Notes: generated from the letters alone by a model not told the origin. A DNA stretch of 64,000 nt from Bugula neritina (GCA_964035545.1 OZ037766.1:27979673-28043672); one strand, 5' to 3'. Counted from the first letter of the stretch, positions 38,586 to 51,863 are shown. Made by a program: numbers and translations.

Positions 38586-41500
38586 ATGGTGGCTAAGGCT
38601 TTTCACTTTGTCTACACTTCCTTGCTTGGCTGCAGTTACCTGACTACATTTAGGACAGACGGAGTAGTCTATCACATTAAATCTCCATATGTGCTGCGAT
38701 TTCCAGGTAAACATGTGATATGTAGCTTTTTACAATTTAAAGTACCATATCTAGTTTTCAAGTGATACATATTTTCTATGGTAATTAATACGAGTCCAAT
38801 GTATAAAGCTATCTTTGAAAGCCTTTTGTGATGTAATTATATACAATTCATAATGACAGTATTTATTCTCAAACTGTTTTAGTAATCTTGGAAGGTTAAG
38901 AATAAATATAAATATTTTTTGCAAATTAAAATATATACATTATTTTTTAAACTCAGTCAGCTTTAAGCTTTTTGGCATAAAAAAGTTAATTTCTTGAACT
39001 TTATTCACAAACATTTAAATATTAATTTGTGTTTTTTTTTCTCTAGAAATAACAAATCTAGAGATACTAGCTCTGTAACTCATCAAACAAGAAATGCACC
39101 AAATATATGTTTTCCCAAAAAAATGTGAGACAAACAAAGCAAAATAATACTTTTAAAGTTGTTATTATAGGTATACATTTCCCAGTGACAATTATATTCT
39201 AGATGCATTTTAGTTTACTATTTGCCTTCAAACATATTATAAAACTACACTTTAGGAGAGTGTATTCAAATTAAAAACTCATGGAGAAGTTTAGGTAATC
39301 TTGACAACTGCATACAACTAACATATATTCTTGAGAATTCATTATAATTTATAAGAAACTTATGGTTTTAGATGGTGAACTGTTTGGCCCCCAACTTAAG
39401 ATATCAAGAACTGTTTTGAAAACAGATGAAGTTTTATATTATCAGTGTCTGAACAGTAACACATTTCGAAGATATAAGTCTGGAAGAGCAGACAATGTAG
39501 GTGAGAAAACATTTTGTGAAATAAACTTTCTATTTTGTTATATCCAACTTTGGTGGCAAAAATTACTTGTTATTTAAAAAAATTGCCTTTTAGCATGTAC
39601 AAGAGTAAATATAGACTTATTTGTCAATAAGGTTTATTTAGTCTTAGTGCTAAATAAGATTGTACTATAATAAAGCATACAGAACTATTGAAAGTAGCTC
39701 CAGCATTTGCGTATAGTGCAGCAGCTGGAATTTTGTTTGAGTATTGTATAGCAATGTTTATTAAAACAGTTTAGTTATAAGAAATTTAAAAAATATTTTG
39801 TAAAACGTTGATGCAACTTCTTTGTCTAACATTTTATTAACCCTAGTAAAATTTATTTATTGAACGGCTGATTAAAACATTTATGTTACGTTTGGAGCAG
39901 AACATTGTTTTGGAATGTTATATATGAACATTGTATATTAATTTTTTATTGAAACAGTTTGTGCGAAACATTTGTAAAACATCTTCAAAAATATTGATAA
40001 AACATTCTATATTAACCTTAGCAAATTTTATTTAATAAACATTGAGTTGTAATACTGATGTAATATTTTGAAAAAAAAGCATTATTTTGAAACATTCTAT
40101 ATCTTAACGTGTAATATGGCTGTTTTACTACAACAGTTGGGCCAAGTATTTATAAAACATTATGATATAGTAAATACATTTATACAAAAACCTTTTTTAA
40201 TATTTGTTACATGATTTGCCAAAATGTGATCTTCTAACATTTTTATAACTTTAACGACTAATTATAAGCATTTTAAAGAAGTTTTGTATTTTTATTAATT
40301 TATTGTTACAAATCCAACAAGAAATTTTTTCAAAATTTGTAGCAGTACAAAAAGTAAAATTTAAAAAATTTTAAACCTAAATTCTGGCTTTGCAGCTTCG
40401 GATAACATTACATGTGGTATATTGTATGTATAGATAATTACAATTAATTTTGAAATGCATAGATATAATGATTCATTTTGAAACATTATTTGATATCTTT
40501 TGCATGCAAAAGAAACTCAAATAACATGTAATATATATAACACAGATCATCTTACTAAAGAAGTATCTACGTATAGAGGTAAGCAAATGATTACAGGAAG
40601 CATTTTGTGGAATAAAGAAAAAGCGGAGAACTCCAAGTACGCATGCAGCTTGTATCCATCTGAGAAATACACTATCTTCTGGTTAGGTAAGACACAGTAT
40701 AGTCATACTGTGTAAAGATATACTCCTTGGAAATACATGAATGAGTCATTTTTTTAATTTAGTACACATTTGACTCTTTAGTTTTTTGGCTTATTTTCAC
40801 AACTTGGCTGGTAATGTATATATATCACTTTTTGCCTTAGTTTAAAAAAAATATTAGCAAATTCATGAATAATCTAATTGTACCATTCTCAGTTTTTTAT
40901 GATTTTTCTCAGTTTTCAAATAATTGGGATATATGGACTATGGTGATTTTTTTTCAATCTGTGTTAAACTAAGAATCCCCAAAGTATATAATTAGGATGA
41001 TAACTTAAAGAAACTATAAACTAACAAATTTAGTACTAGTAAAAGTACACTATATATAAAATATACATCAAACTAAAAAACCCTAGTTTATCAAATTTAG
41101 ACCTCAACCTGTGTAGCATTATATTTGGTTTTTGACAATAAATATATATGATATTACCGAGCATTATCTATCTTTCAAGTCATCATTAATTTACATTTAA
41201 ATGTTATGAAAGTTTGTGAAACCAATAATGTAAAGAAGTAAACAAATAAAATAAAATAGCACATGTTGTAACTAAAAAATTCAACAACACACCTTTATAT
41301 TATGTTGTATGCATGGCAGCAATAACGATTCTTTTATTTATTAAACCTTTAGTTTTTGTTTGCTTTCAGGTTTATCAGTTGAAGCACGAAGTGTACATCT
41401 GGATGTCAATTATTATAAACAAACCTGTGAGATAAGTTGCAAAATTAGCATGGCTCCTTCATATGATTATAGTACAATACTAAGAGCTACATGGTGAGCA

Positions 41501-44500
41501 GATAATTCCCTAGTTGTCTTCTCATGTTCTACACCTCTTTGCATATTACGAAAAATTTAAAATGCAACCTTGTTTTTATACTAATTTTATTTATAATTAA
41601 TCGCACAGTTAAAAAATAAGAAATGATTTGCAAATCAAAGATTTCAACGTATGTTTAAAGTATACTGTGTAAACTTACAAGCTGTGTGTTTATAAAGGTA
41701 ATTGCACAACTATATGTGTCAACATGCAGGTATCATTTGTCAGAAAAAACAAACAACATTCAGAAAATTGTTCAAGTTGAAGATGGAAAATTTTTAGCAT
41801 ATACAAGTGTTAATAAACCTGAAGTTTATCTAAGAATTTGGAGATACGATGCTATTAAACACGGAGGAGATTATGTATGTCACATTGATCTTGAAGGGTA
41901 TATTGATGATGATGGTAACTACCTTGGCCCAATTATTGGAGTTCCGATTTCAGTAACAAGTTAGTAAAAATGCTAAGTTTAACTAGCTTATTTTATGAAA
42001 AAAAACAAGTAAAGTGTTGATGCTTGCATAGTTTCAAAAATAGCTGCGTATAGTATATGTTGTAATATTAAGTGCTATTTAAGAAGTTTTTTGAATCATA
42101 TATAATTTAAAAAACTTCTTAGGAATATTAAATCTTAACTGCAGTTGCCACAATTTATTTTGTCTAAAAACAAAATTTGGAATTATATTAACCATTGACC
42201 GCTGTTTGATAAATATAGATTAGTAATAATATTCTAGTTATTTAAATTATTTATGCCTATAAACACTGTGCAGAGTTTTTAGTTTAAATATTATTATAGC
42301 TATATAAACAACTTTATTTATTGTTTAACATATATAAGGAGAAAAAAATTTTAATCAAGAAAATAAGATTTATAACAATTTTATTTTTAAATAGTTTGCC
42401 TAAAAGTATTGTGAAATTTGACGGTAATTTAATGCAAAGGCTCAAATTATCTGTAAGACATTCAAAGATCAGTAATATAATTTTTGAAACATATTTTTCA
42501 GGTACTCCATTTTTGAGCTATAGACTGAATGATGAAACATATAATGGAGTGAGCTTTACATATTATATATCCAATGCATACCCGTTTGTTGATGATGTGA
42601 AAGTCTATATTTTACCACATAAAAACTACGACCCAAACGACGGGAAAATATTGAGCAAAGATACCAATGGTGTTTTAAGCTATGAGGCAAACTACAAAGA
42701 TGGAAATGCTGAAACACATTTTGTCAGAGTCACACTGAACAAAATCAACAGCAAGTTATATTTTATACCTGCCTATAAATTGCAGTTATGTATACATGTA
42801 GTGGATTTTATTTACCCATATATATTAAGGTTGAAATACATGATTTTTAAATTTTTAGTTTCAAATAAATAACAGGAAACAGTATTTGATTAGAGTATGT
42901 CTTAGCAGTGATTCTAGTTCTACCAGATAAACTCTAAATGCTATTTTCACCTAATTTGTCTTCACCTTTTCTTGAATTTGGCTATCACAGGTGATATTTA
43001 TATAAAATAGTTAATTATGATCTCAAGCAATAATCTAAACTGAAACATACTATAAGGAACAGATTAACTATAGCATTTATCTTTAACTTATATAATAATT
43101 TAGATTTTGGATCAAAGGCTTCCCTTCTATGCATAGCTCGGAGAGGGTCTGATATATACCGTCAACCCGCAGATATCTCTCTTTCTAATCATAAAATACT
43201 TTCAACGACTTCCACAGCAGTGGCAGCAAATTACACGTCAGAAGTCTCAAATACAACAACCAACTTGCCAACAACAACTTCTCCACTAGGTATTCATTTC
43301 ATATTCAATACCTAACTGCTTCTTGAAACTTTTAATACAGTATATTATAGTTATTTACACATTTAATATATGCACATTGTTATATGCATTATATTCTTTT
43401 TTATAGCTGAAGTATAAGTTGTATTTGTTTTGCAGATGTTCCGCTAGGCACTATAGCAGTGCTAATCTTTGTGATCATCATTGTCGTTAGCCTAAGTGTT
43501 TCTATTTTCATTATATCAAAAAGTGGAAAGAAACTAAAAAGACCGGTTTATTCGATAGGTGAGGAACTAAAAGACTTAATAATATAGCTAGATTATTTAA
43601 ACAAGAATAATTTTATTATAAAAAATATATCCAAAATATAAAATTGTATATAAAAAACTGCATAAGCTTTATTTTCCTTTTAGTGACTGCCTATAAATAT
43701 AATAAAACAGTCTATAGCGAATATATCTTTTTTTTAATGAATAAAATTATGGTTTTAATTATAAGCATTCTGAAAAGAAAATAAACTTTGAAACTCTGAG
43801 TGGACTAATTAAAATGACATATTATGCTCTCATGTTTGTTATAATTTCCTATAATGACAAAAAGATTATTGTTTAAAGTATGTGTTACGGCTATACAGAA
43901 AAAAATAAATTCTGATGTTAGTAGACTTCTTTGTTTGATAAATTTTTTTAAGCAAAATTACATCGATGTTTTCATTTGTCTTCTCAAATTTATAATTTTC
44001 GAAAAAATGTTTCATATTTTTATAACTTCAACTTGCTAAGCTTGTGTGAAAAGAATTATTGAACTTTCTTAACGTATTAAGCATAATTGTTTCCAATCAA
44101 TCATTATGTCATTGTTTAACTCATATGATTAGTAAACTTTATTAAAGTGTCAATAAATCATTTGATGAAATGTAGGTTTTTATAAGTAATGCAACATTGC
44201 TTTAGAGTGTAGTATATGTTCAATTGTCTGTTATATTTTAAAAATAGTGATTGCAGGTACCTGTTGATTTTATTTACTTGCAATGAATTTATGCAAAGGT
44301 TCAGACTCTTCTAATAAAATATTACACTTTGGTCATATGCAGTTGATAATAATTATAAACTACAATCATAAAATATTTTAAACAACTTTTGAATTATGTA
44401 TTTTATGTTTTAAAAATTTATCGGGTGGTTTTTGAATATCTATTATATATATTACATAAATTTTAAAGCTGATAAACTGAAAAATAAGACAAAGCTACAG

Positions 44501-47500
44501 ATATGTATTAATTAACTATATAGCATGAAAGTAACTTTAGTGTATTATGTTTACAAGTCTTGACTTTGTTAAGCTATAAAACTGCTGGAAAAATAAAAAA
44601 AATATTTGATATGAAGATATGACTTGTCTCTATTACATTTATATAATTCATAATTAAACTGCATATTTTTTTACTGCAGGTCGTATTTCTTACTCCGCCA
44701 GTACATTGTCAGAAAGAAGGAGATCTACTCTTTTGGGTTTGTACATTAAACAATTTTTTTTATTAATGATACTAAACAACAGGCTGTATTACATCAGATG
44801 AACCCCATCAAAAATGTGCATGTATTGCAACAACATATGCTGGAATAGTTTCATAGACTACTATTTTTTGTATAGATTTCTATTTTTTTAGAATTGTTAA
44901 TCCAAGTGTATAAACACTATGCAGCATTTCAAGTTTCAGTATTAATGTTTTTAATCTGGCAATGTTGTGTTAAAAAGATGCTGCATATGTTCATAAAGAA
45001 TTTGCTAACAATTATGGTTTTTCACATTTATACAGAGTTATTCTATGAGAGTTATATAGCTAATACTGTTCTGTTGTATAGGGTATATAAGCTACTACTG
45101 ATCTATTCTATATAATATGGTGTCAGCTATTACTGATCTGTTTTATAGAATGTTAGGTATTACTGATCTGTTATATATTTATATATGGTTTCAGCTTTTA
45201 GTGAAGGTGAAGTCAGCATAACCCGTCAAAGGTCATCAGGAGTTTTTAGAAGAGGATCTGCAAATATTGGTAAATGCAATTTATTTGTTGAAATTTAAAG
45301 AACCTCGCAATAATTTGAGTTGCTCTTTAAAACTAATTTAGACTACTGTGGCCAAGACAAATTTATAATGTAAATTGTATATAAATATATAATCATAGGT
45401 TATCAAAGCATATCATTGCGATAAAATATTTAATAAAAGATAGCCTAAGTAACAAGTCTTTTATATTATAAGAAGCTGTATTATTATTATATTATATTAT
45501 TATTATATTATAAGGAGCTGTAAAAAAGTTCATCAACTCTTCTGATCGAGTTTATTGACCATATAGAGTACACACACATAATGCATATTATATATACATA
45601 CATGAGTGCATTTGAGGGTGTACCTGTGTTCACATCAAAAATATTTAAATCTTTTAATTTAGAACTGAGTGATGGTCGCAATGCAGAAGATAATAATGCT
45701 GAGGTCAGTCATGGAAAGTCTTTGCAACAAGCTCGACCTAGATCTGGAAGCTTGGGTAAAAATGAGAAAGCTTGTTATTATATGTATTCAAAAATGTTCT
45801 TTACCTGCTATAATGGACGTTATATAACAGCAGCTGGTATTTCATTCAAAACTTTTTTTGATAAACATGAAAAGTAATGCAAAATTACACGGTTAACGAG
45901 ACTGTCTATAATTAGCTAAGTGCAGTGTTCTATAAGTATAAAATTATATTATGTATATGTATTTAGTTAGAAATTTCACATATAATATTTACTGTAGTTC
46001 ATATTCTATTTGAATGTTTCAAAGTTTTGAAAGTACTCCACTTTAATAAATTTCATAACCTGTTTATTGCCAAAAAATGTCACTAATTTTCAAATAAAAT
46101 AACAATACCTAATTAAAGTATTTTTATATTTGAAAAATTGAAACTTCTTTCCCTATGTCAATGTAAAAATTCTGTCTTATATAATTTATTTAGAAATGGC
46201 AGAAAAGCTATCTCTCAAAAACAAAGACAAGCCACCGCCACAAACTGTTGAAGATCATGCAAAATTTCTTAGAAAAGCTTTGTCTAAAGGTGAAATACCA
46301 AATTGATACTGTATTCAAAGTTATAAAAAATTGCAGCATAATTACGAGTATAAGTATAATATATAATTATTTTGAAATTGCTAACCATTTTTTACTATAA
46401 ATTTTACAGTAGAAACAAATGAAGATATGCAATCTAAGGGTAAGAGACCAGGTGATGTTAGTTTTGAAATTTCACCTCCAAAGTCTGTGCTCCAATCTAG
46501 ACGGAGATCTTCTACTTTAGGTAAACTACAGTGTTGAATCTAGATGGGTAAATTAGCTTTCCATTTTTAATTAGCCCTTTCTAAGGTGCATTTATACGTC
46601 TGCCGAAAAAATACTAAGTTTCAGTTTCAAAATGGAATAAGTTAGTATTCAGCTTAAACATGTCAATTAATATTTATAGTTTACTAAATGGTTTTTATGA
46701 ATGAACTCATGCGGTATATTTTTTAAAAAAATAATTAAAAGAGATCTTATGAACACTTAAAAGCAATAAAACCAGTCATCGTTTGTTTACTTATCCCAAT
46801 CTGTTTTTGTTAAATCAGCAAGAAACCTATCTAGCAGCAAAAGGTTTACTACAAAACTGTTCTGAGAAAGAAGTTAGGTGTTTAAAACTAAATCGATTTG
46901 CTTCAACTATATGTCTTAGAACAGATTATAATGTATCAATAAAATGAAATTCTACTATGATTCCTTTTTTGCTAAATTAAGTGTGAGAATCAAGTTTTTC
47001 ACAGATTTTCATGTTTTGTGGTAGAACCTGTAATGGAGGAATATTTGAAGAATAAGAAAGAACCAGATCAGGTTACTAAAAAGGAGCGAAGAAAGTCTTC
47101 TGGTAAACCTATTTCTGCTAAAGGTAAGCACAATTTAGGAATTTTATATCCTCTCATTCACATTAAATATATATAAGCTACATTATACACTATATAATAT
47201 TATGACTCGGAAGTTTAAAGAATAGACAACTCTAAGCCCCTTAAAATTTTAAATATTAAATAATAAGCAGAAATATCAAAAAAATAAAAAGTTATGTTTT
47301 TAAACATGGCAAATATAAGGCATATAATAAAAAATGGTTTCTCAAATGCCATAAATTTGTTTTTAGTTCAGATTTATGCTCACATAAAACGTGGGTTTAA
47401 AAAATTGAGTAAGTTTATAATTTCAAATGTAAATCTATTTATAAAGAGCATACAGACATTCAATATTTAACATACTTGACAAAAAAATAACAAAAAAGTT

Positions 47501-48014
47501 TTAATTATATTCTGCCACGTAATGAAAAATATAAGTATATATGTGTTTGAAAGTGCTATTAACCTTAACCTGCTATACAACAAAGAATAATATAATAGTA
47601 GCAGTAATGATTTAAGCAAACCAGGTTAACTTATGTTGGTTAGGGTATGAATCTTTATTTTGCTCTATAAGTAATTAAGTTTTTATCATATAATATGTAT
47701 TTGTAACATTTAAACAGGAAGACAAAAATATGATGTAAAATTTTATTTCATTGGCAGCATTATTGGCTGAAGCAAGATTATGCCTATTTTGTAAACATAT
47801 TAAAGTATCAGCTGCAAAAATACTCATAATACAATTACTCGATTTTTTTATGCTTAAAAAATGTTTTAAAAAAAATATTATTTTAGCACTTCACCTAATT
47901 AATATTTTTTTAGAAACTACGGGAAAGAAAGCTAAAAAGAGATCTAAAGGAAATAACAAAGACCCAGTGCCACCAGGAAAAAAATTGATTCATGACAATA
48001 TTATCAATAAATAA
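38586..48014 (+). CDS. single-pass receptor-like protein with modular phospho-motif tail, 15 exons, 657 aa
   Basis: Family not recognised. Exons 38586-38706, 39372-39500, 40546-40686, 41370-41493, 41730-41959, 42502-42789, 43104-43289, 43436-43558, 44680-44736, 45195-45269, 45663-45755, 46194-46289, 46410-46520, 47025-47123, 47914-48014 (1974 nt). All introns are phase 1 except the phase-2 intron after exon 4. A weak signal peptide (about 1-22) precedes an ectodomain with Ig-like strand patterns: YYQCLN, SKYACSLYP, GDYVCHID and ASLLCIARRG, plus Trp residues at plausible core positions. A Thr/Ser-rich juxtamembrane stalk (exon 7) leads to one transmembrane helix (about 411-434) with Lys residues after it. 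The tail (435-657) is hydrophilic. Its exons 9, 10, 11, 13 and 14 each carry a basic-Ser motif: ERRRST, FRRGS, RPRSGS, RRRSS and ERRKSS. No kinase, death or TIR domain is seen. Confidence 0.75.
42080..42121. repeat. hairpin-forming inverted repeat in receptor intron 5
   Basis: TAAGAAGTTTTTT is repeated as its reverse complement AAAAAACTTCTTA, separated by a short AT-rich loop. The 13-bp stem lies within the intron between 41960 and 42501. Confidence 0.6.
45479..45517. repeat. ATT/AT-rich microsatellite in receptor intron
   Basis: Irregular TTA/TTAT repeats bracketed by the near copies AAGAAGCTGTA and AAGGAGCTGTA. Intronic, between exons 10 and 11 of the receptor gene. Confidence 0.6.
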
Positions 48015-48015
48015 A

Positions 48016-48746
48016 ATTTAATTAGTACTAATATTCTAGAATTTTTGATTATAATCTACGCGCACGCCATTTGCTCAAATGCTTGAGTTAAATAATAGTC
48101 TGCTAAAACAACACTTTGTGATTTAGACTTCGTATACTTTAAATTGTTTTTTGTAGCCAACTAAATTTTAAGCTGATTTTGGTCTTGTTTTATTTAAGAA
48201 AAGTCTTATACGAGTATATTTAAAATGAAACTTTCTCAATTATTTCTTATCCAAAAGATGCAGATAGCTTGTCAATTTTTAGTCCAATTACTATGAACTT
48301 ATTGACCTAATTAATTTTTTAAAAAGATGTTTTACTAAATAATCATACATAGCTAATTAAAACTAACTGATCATTCAACTATAAGCTACCTAACAAGTAA
48401 ATTTATTATAGTTTTAAGTAGTTTCATTTCAAATAACACATCTTTAAATCATGCAATTGATGTGTTTTTATAGCAGCGCTTTTACCAAGTTATACATTAA
48501 CATTTAATCACACGAGGTGTATTAAAAAAATATATTTTTATTAAAAAATAGTTTTACAATCTACAATATAAAACTATTCATTGTTGGCATATTTCTCATT
48601 TTTAATTTTATTTAATCATATGAGCTCATAAAATAACATACTTGTTTTAAACGCAGCTGGCTGCAGAAGCTTTACAAAAAGATTTTCACTTCACCCTATA
48701 AAACTTATAGCAGATATCAAATAACTGAAGCAATTATCTTGCTAAA
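48016..48746. other. intergenic, no gene seen
   Basis: AT-rich spacer between the first receptor-like gene and the fourth Bcl-2-like gene. AATAAA overlaps the receptor stop codon (48006-48015), probably too close to serve as its only polyadenylation signal; no clear alternative was picked. Confidence 0.45.
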
Positions 48747-51700
48747 ATGCCTTCATATCACTCTTCTGATTCCTCAAACCGCAACAAAAATGCTGCACGT
48801 CACAGAAACCTGGTATTATCAGAAACCATTTAATGTATTTAGCTGTTAGCACATCACCTGCTAACATTTTCAGTCATCAATGCTGGTGCATAGTTAAAGT
48901 ATTGTGCCAATTGCATTTTAATATCAACTGTTGCTAGAAATATAATAGTTTGCTGTCACTGAAACCATTGAAACGACTTATTAAAATTATTGTTGATCAT
49001 TTTTTACTGCAAATTAATTTAGATTGTTTACATATAAACACTCAGCATTTTTTGATGTAAGCATCAAACAATTTTTATTCTTTGATTCTTTGTTGCATGT
49101 GCATTGATATTTTGAGTCATTGATGAGAAGCCTTATAAAGCTCTGATCAACATTTACTAAACTGCCAAGCATATCCTGTAAAAAAAAAATTTTTTTGGCA
49201 AATTATGCATGAATAAATTGTGTTTAAAAACAATGTAGATATGTCTAAACCCAGATCAAAGCACCCGTCAGCCACAGCCTGAAGTCGCTTACCCCAACCA
49301 ATCGTTTGCTGATCCACTTGCAGCAACTAGTCAAATGACTCAATTATATACATACCCACCACCTGCACTTTCAGTCGACGTATCTAATGAGTCACCAGTA
49401 CAATGGAATTTGATGCCTGAGACTCAGTCATCATCAGTGTTTGACTGGGACAAACATCTACTGTCTGAGTCAGACTATTGGACCAGTGAAGTCACATCTA
49501 AACCAATTGATGTCACAAACCCACACATTGAGACTGCGGCTGTGTCAGGATTTGAACCAACAACAGATCACCAAATAAATCGCACCTCTTACTTGTTGAG
49601 CAGTTCATGGAAGAACGCAGCGGCACCTTGTTTGAAAGTCTCTCCCACACAGCCAACGCCACCAGGCACCGAGAAGATGTATGATTTAGGGGATCCTCGA
49701 CCAATTGATGTTGTTATTGGGGGAGGTAAAAAATCTCTCCTTGAACCAGCAGAGAGTGGTCCACAACCATTGAATGCCATGGTATGTAAATTATAATATA
49801 GTCCAAATATATTTTATTGGCCTTAGTTTCTATCTTTAAACAAGCAAATAGTTAGGTTTAGATATAATCATTGATAGCACTGTAACAGATGTTCTATTTA
49901 TCTTAGATTCTCATAACTTATACTGTGCTGGTTGATAACCAGAATTGTGATATGGAGATCTTTTCTTCTACTTCTTGAGCGCTATAGTTTTAATTTGTAA
50001 TAATTTTAAGCTCATATATATATAGCGTTTTATTTAATGCTATAGGGTTGAAGCAGTACTAGAAGGATCAAAATATAAACAGCTTCAATGTACATATTAC
50101 CAGCGTGTTTTCTCCCATATGTTTTTCTGTTTTTTATTGTTTAAGAAAACTTGAATATAGTGAAAATGCTTTTTATCAAAAAAAATATTGTCACAAAAAA
50201 TTTGTTCAATGTGTTTTATAGCAAAAGAGTATGTGGCAATTCATTGTCGATACTCAAAGCATTACAGCATATGTAATTGGAAAAGTCGAAGGGGAAGTGT
50301 GTGACGGCTCTGAAAGTGCTGTAAGACAACTCACTGGAAGGAATTCGTCTCGTTTGGCAATGCAAGCTGCTCAGCTTATATGGAATAAATGTATGTGGCA
50401 ACTTATAAGCTCACCTCTATACTATCTAATTCCTTGGTCCCAGTAGTACAATATATATATATATATATGTGTGTGTATGTACATGTATATATATGGTATA
50501 TTTCAGGTTTTGAGCTCTCTGAAGACAAACACATTTGCTTCAGTACTTTAGCATTTCAAGCTTTCTCTTTAGTAGAACAAACCTCAAATGTCAGAAAATT
50601 TACTAATTTCCTAACAAGTAAGTTTAATCGCTGGTATCATGATGTGAAAATTAAAAATTTCGTAATAAAAATTATGCCTTTAGTTCCTAAACTTGTTGTA
50701 TACAGAGGTATACAAATACATCATGATGCAATATTAGTCATATGATGATATATTACTATAAAACTATAAAGAGTTATTCAAACAACTTGATAGAATGTTG
50801 GTCCAATTCTAATTCGTTGTTCAGTAAAAGTTATTCAAATAATTAACCGAAAACTGCAAGATCAATGCACAAATGTAATATTCTAATCAAATATTGCAAT
50901 TTATTATAGCAACTACATATTCTATAAAGTAGGCATTTTAAAAATTGATTTACTAGCAAAATACTGATTAAATTACTTTTTATTTTTAAATAAAAAGCAC
51001 GCTTCTAAAAAATACATTTGAATTTTATAAAATTTGAACTTTATAAAAAAAAAGGTTTACATTTCTCTCTTACATATTATGCCTAAAATATTTCAGTTAG
51101 GTTTAAAGAGGTAAAATTATTGACAGCCGCTAATTTGTGTGTAACTCTGTAAATAAGAATGTTGACTCTAAGGAGTCTACTGATTACAAATTGTGTGTTT
51201 TAGAGAAGCTGCTCGATGTGTTTGACACTGCTTATGCCAGCCGTAAGCAAGGATGGTATTGCTTTGAAGTATTGTTTCAATTCATCAGACACATCGTACT
51301 TGCTCTGAAAGATAATCTCATCAACACCACACCTGCTTTCAAACTTTGCTTGCATAAGAAAGTTATAGAAGCAGCTGGTGAGGTTATTAAGACTCACAGA
51401 ATTGAAGAGCTGCTAGCAGCAGGATATCAATCTTGGGTGAGTTGCTTGGCAACATGTATCAACTTTCTGCTAAATTGCATGAATGTCGCAAAAAATTTAA
51501 TTTATTTTAGACGAAGACCAAAAATTCAATTAGCAGAAGTGAATAGAGTAAACTTTGCATTTATTTTCAACTAAAAAAAGATTCACACTTACCAAAAAAT
51601 AGCCTTTTGAAAGCTTCAAACACTATATTGAATAAAATATCATTTTGGATCCAGCATATAACATATATATTTGACTTTGAATTAAAATTTACCAACAACT

Positions 51701-51863
51701 TTATCTTAGCCATGATCATATATATTTTGAAAGCAAGCAATTTATATAGCAATTTGTAATAATTTTTCAAAAAATGTATGCATGATTGTTTTATTTTAAC
51801 AATGTGCTTTGCATTTTCATTTTACAGGATGCATACGTTGCTTGGTCAAATGCGAATTTGTAG
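48747..51863 (+). CDS. divergent Bcl-2-like protein 4 with long disordered N-terminus, 6 exons, 385 aa
   Basis: Exons 48747-48812, 49239-49781, 50222-50390, 50507-50617, 51204-51436, 51828-51863 (1158 nt; phases 0, 0, 1, 1, 0). Residues 1-203 are Ser/Thr/Pro/Gln-rich and probably disordered, with PIDV twice. The helical part starts at MWQFIVDTQSITAYVIG, encoded by a 169-nt exon as in family member 2. The BH1-like segment QGWYCFEVLFQFIRHIVLAL has Trp314. The BH2-like end GYQSW places Trp374 at a phase-0 intron and is followed by DAYVAWSNANL-stop, the closest match here to the BH2 sequence WDAFVELYG. No membrane anchor follows. The acceptor for exon 5 (TTTTAG at 51198-51203) was chosen because it alone keeps the frame from the phase-1 donor at 50617; an upstream AG at 51157 would bring in an immediate stop. 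The first exon is the least certain. Confidence 0.65.
50451..50497. repeat. TA/TG microsatellite next to an exon
   Basis: Run of TA dinucleotides changing to TG/TATG repeats, directly upstream of the acceptor of exon 4 (50507) of Bcl-2-like gene 4. It occupies the region where a branch point and pyrimidine tract are expected. Confidence 0.75.

Noticed and set aside
42321-42501. Upstream part of the 183-codon frame in the first receptor gene
   Set aside because: It is intron read-through; the TTTTTCAG acceptor at 42501 gives the phase-1 join to the preceding exon.
43854-45115. Short plus-strand frames at 43854-44039 and 44894-45115
   Set aside because: They lie in introns of the first receptor gene, have low-complexity hydrophobic composition and lack exon borders.
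51137-51203. Upstream extension of exon 5 of Bcl-2-like gene 4
   Set aside because: An AG at 51156-51157 would cause an immediate stop in the incoming phase, while TTTTAG at 51198-51203 keeps frame and matches the phase of its paralogues.
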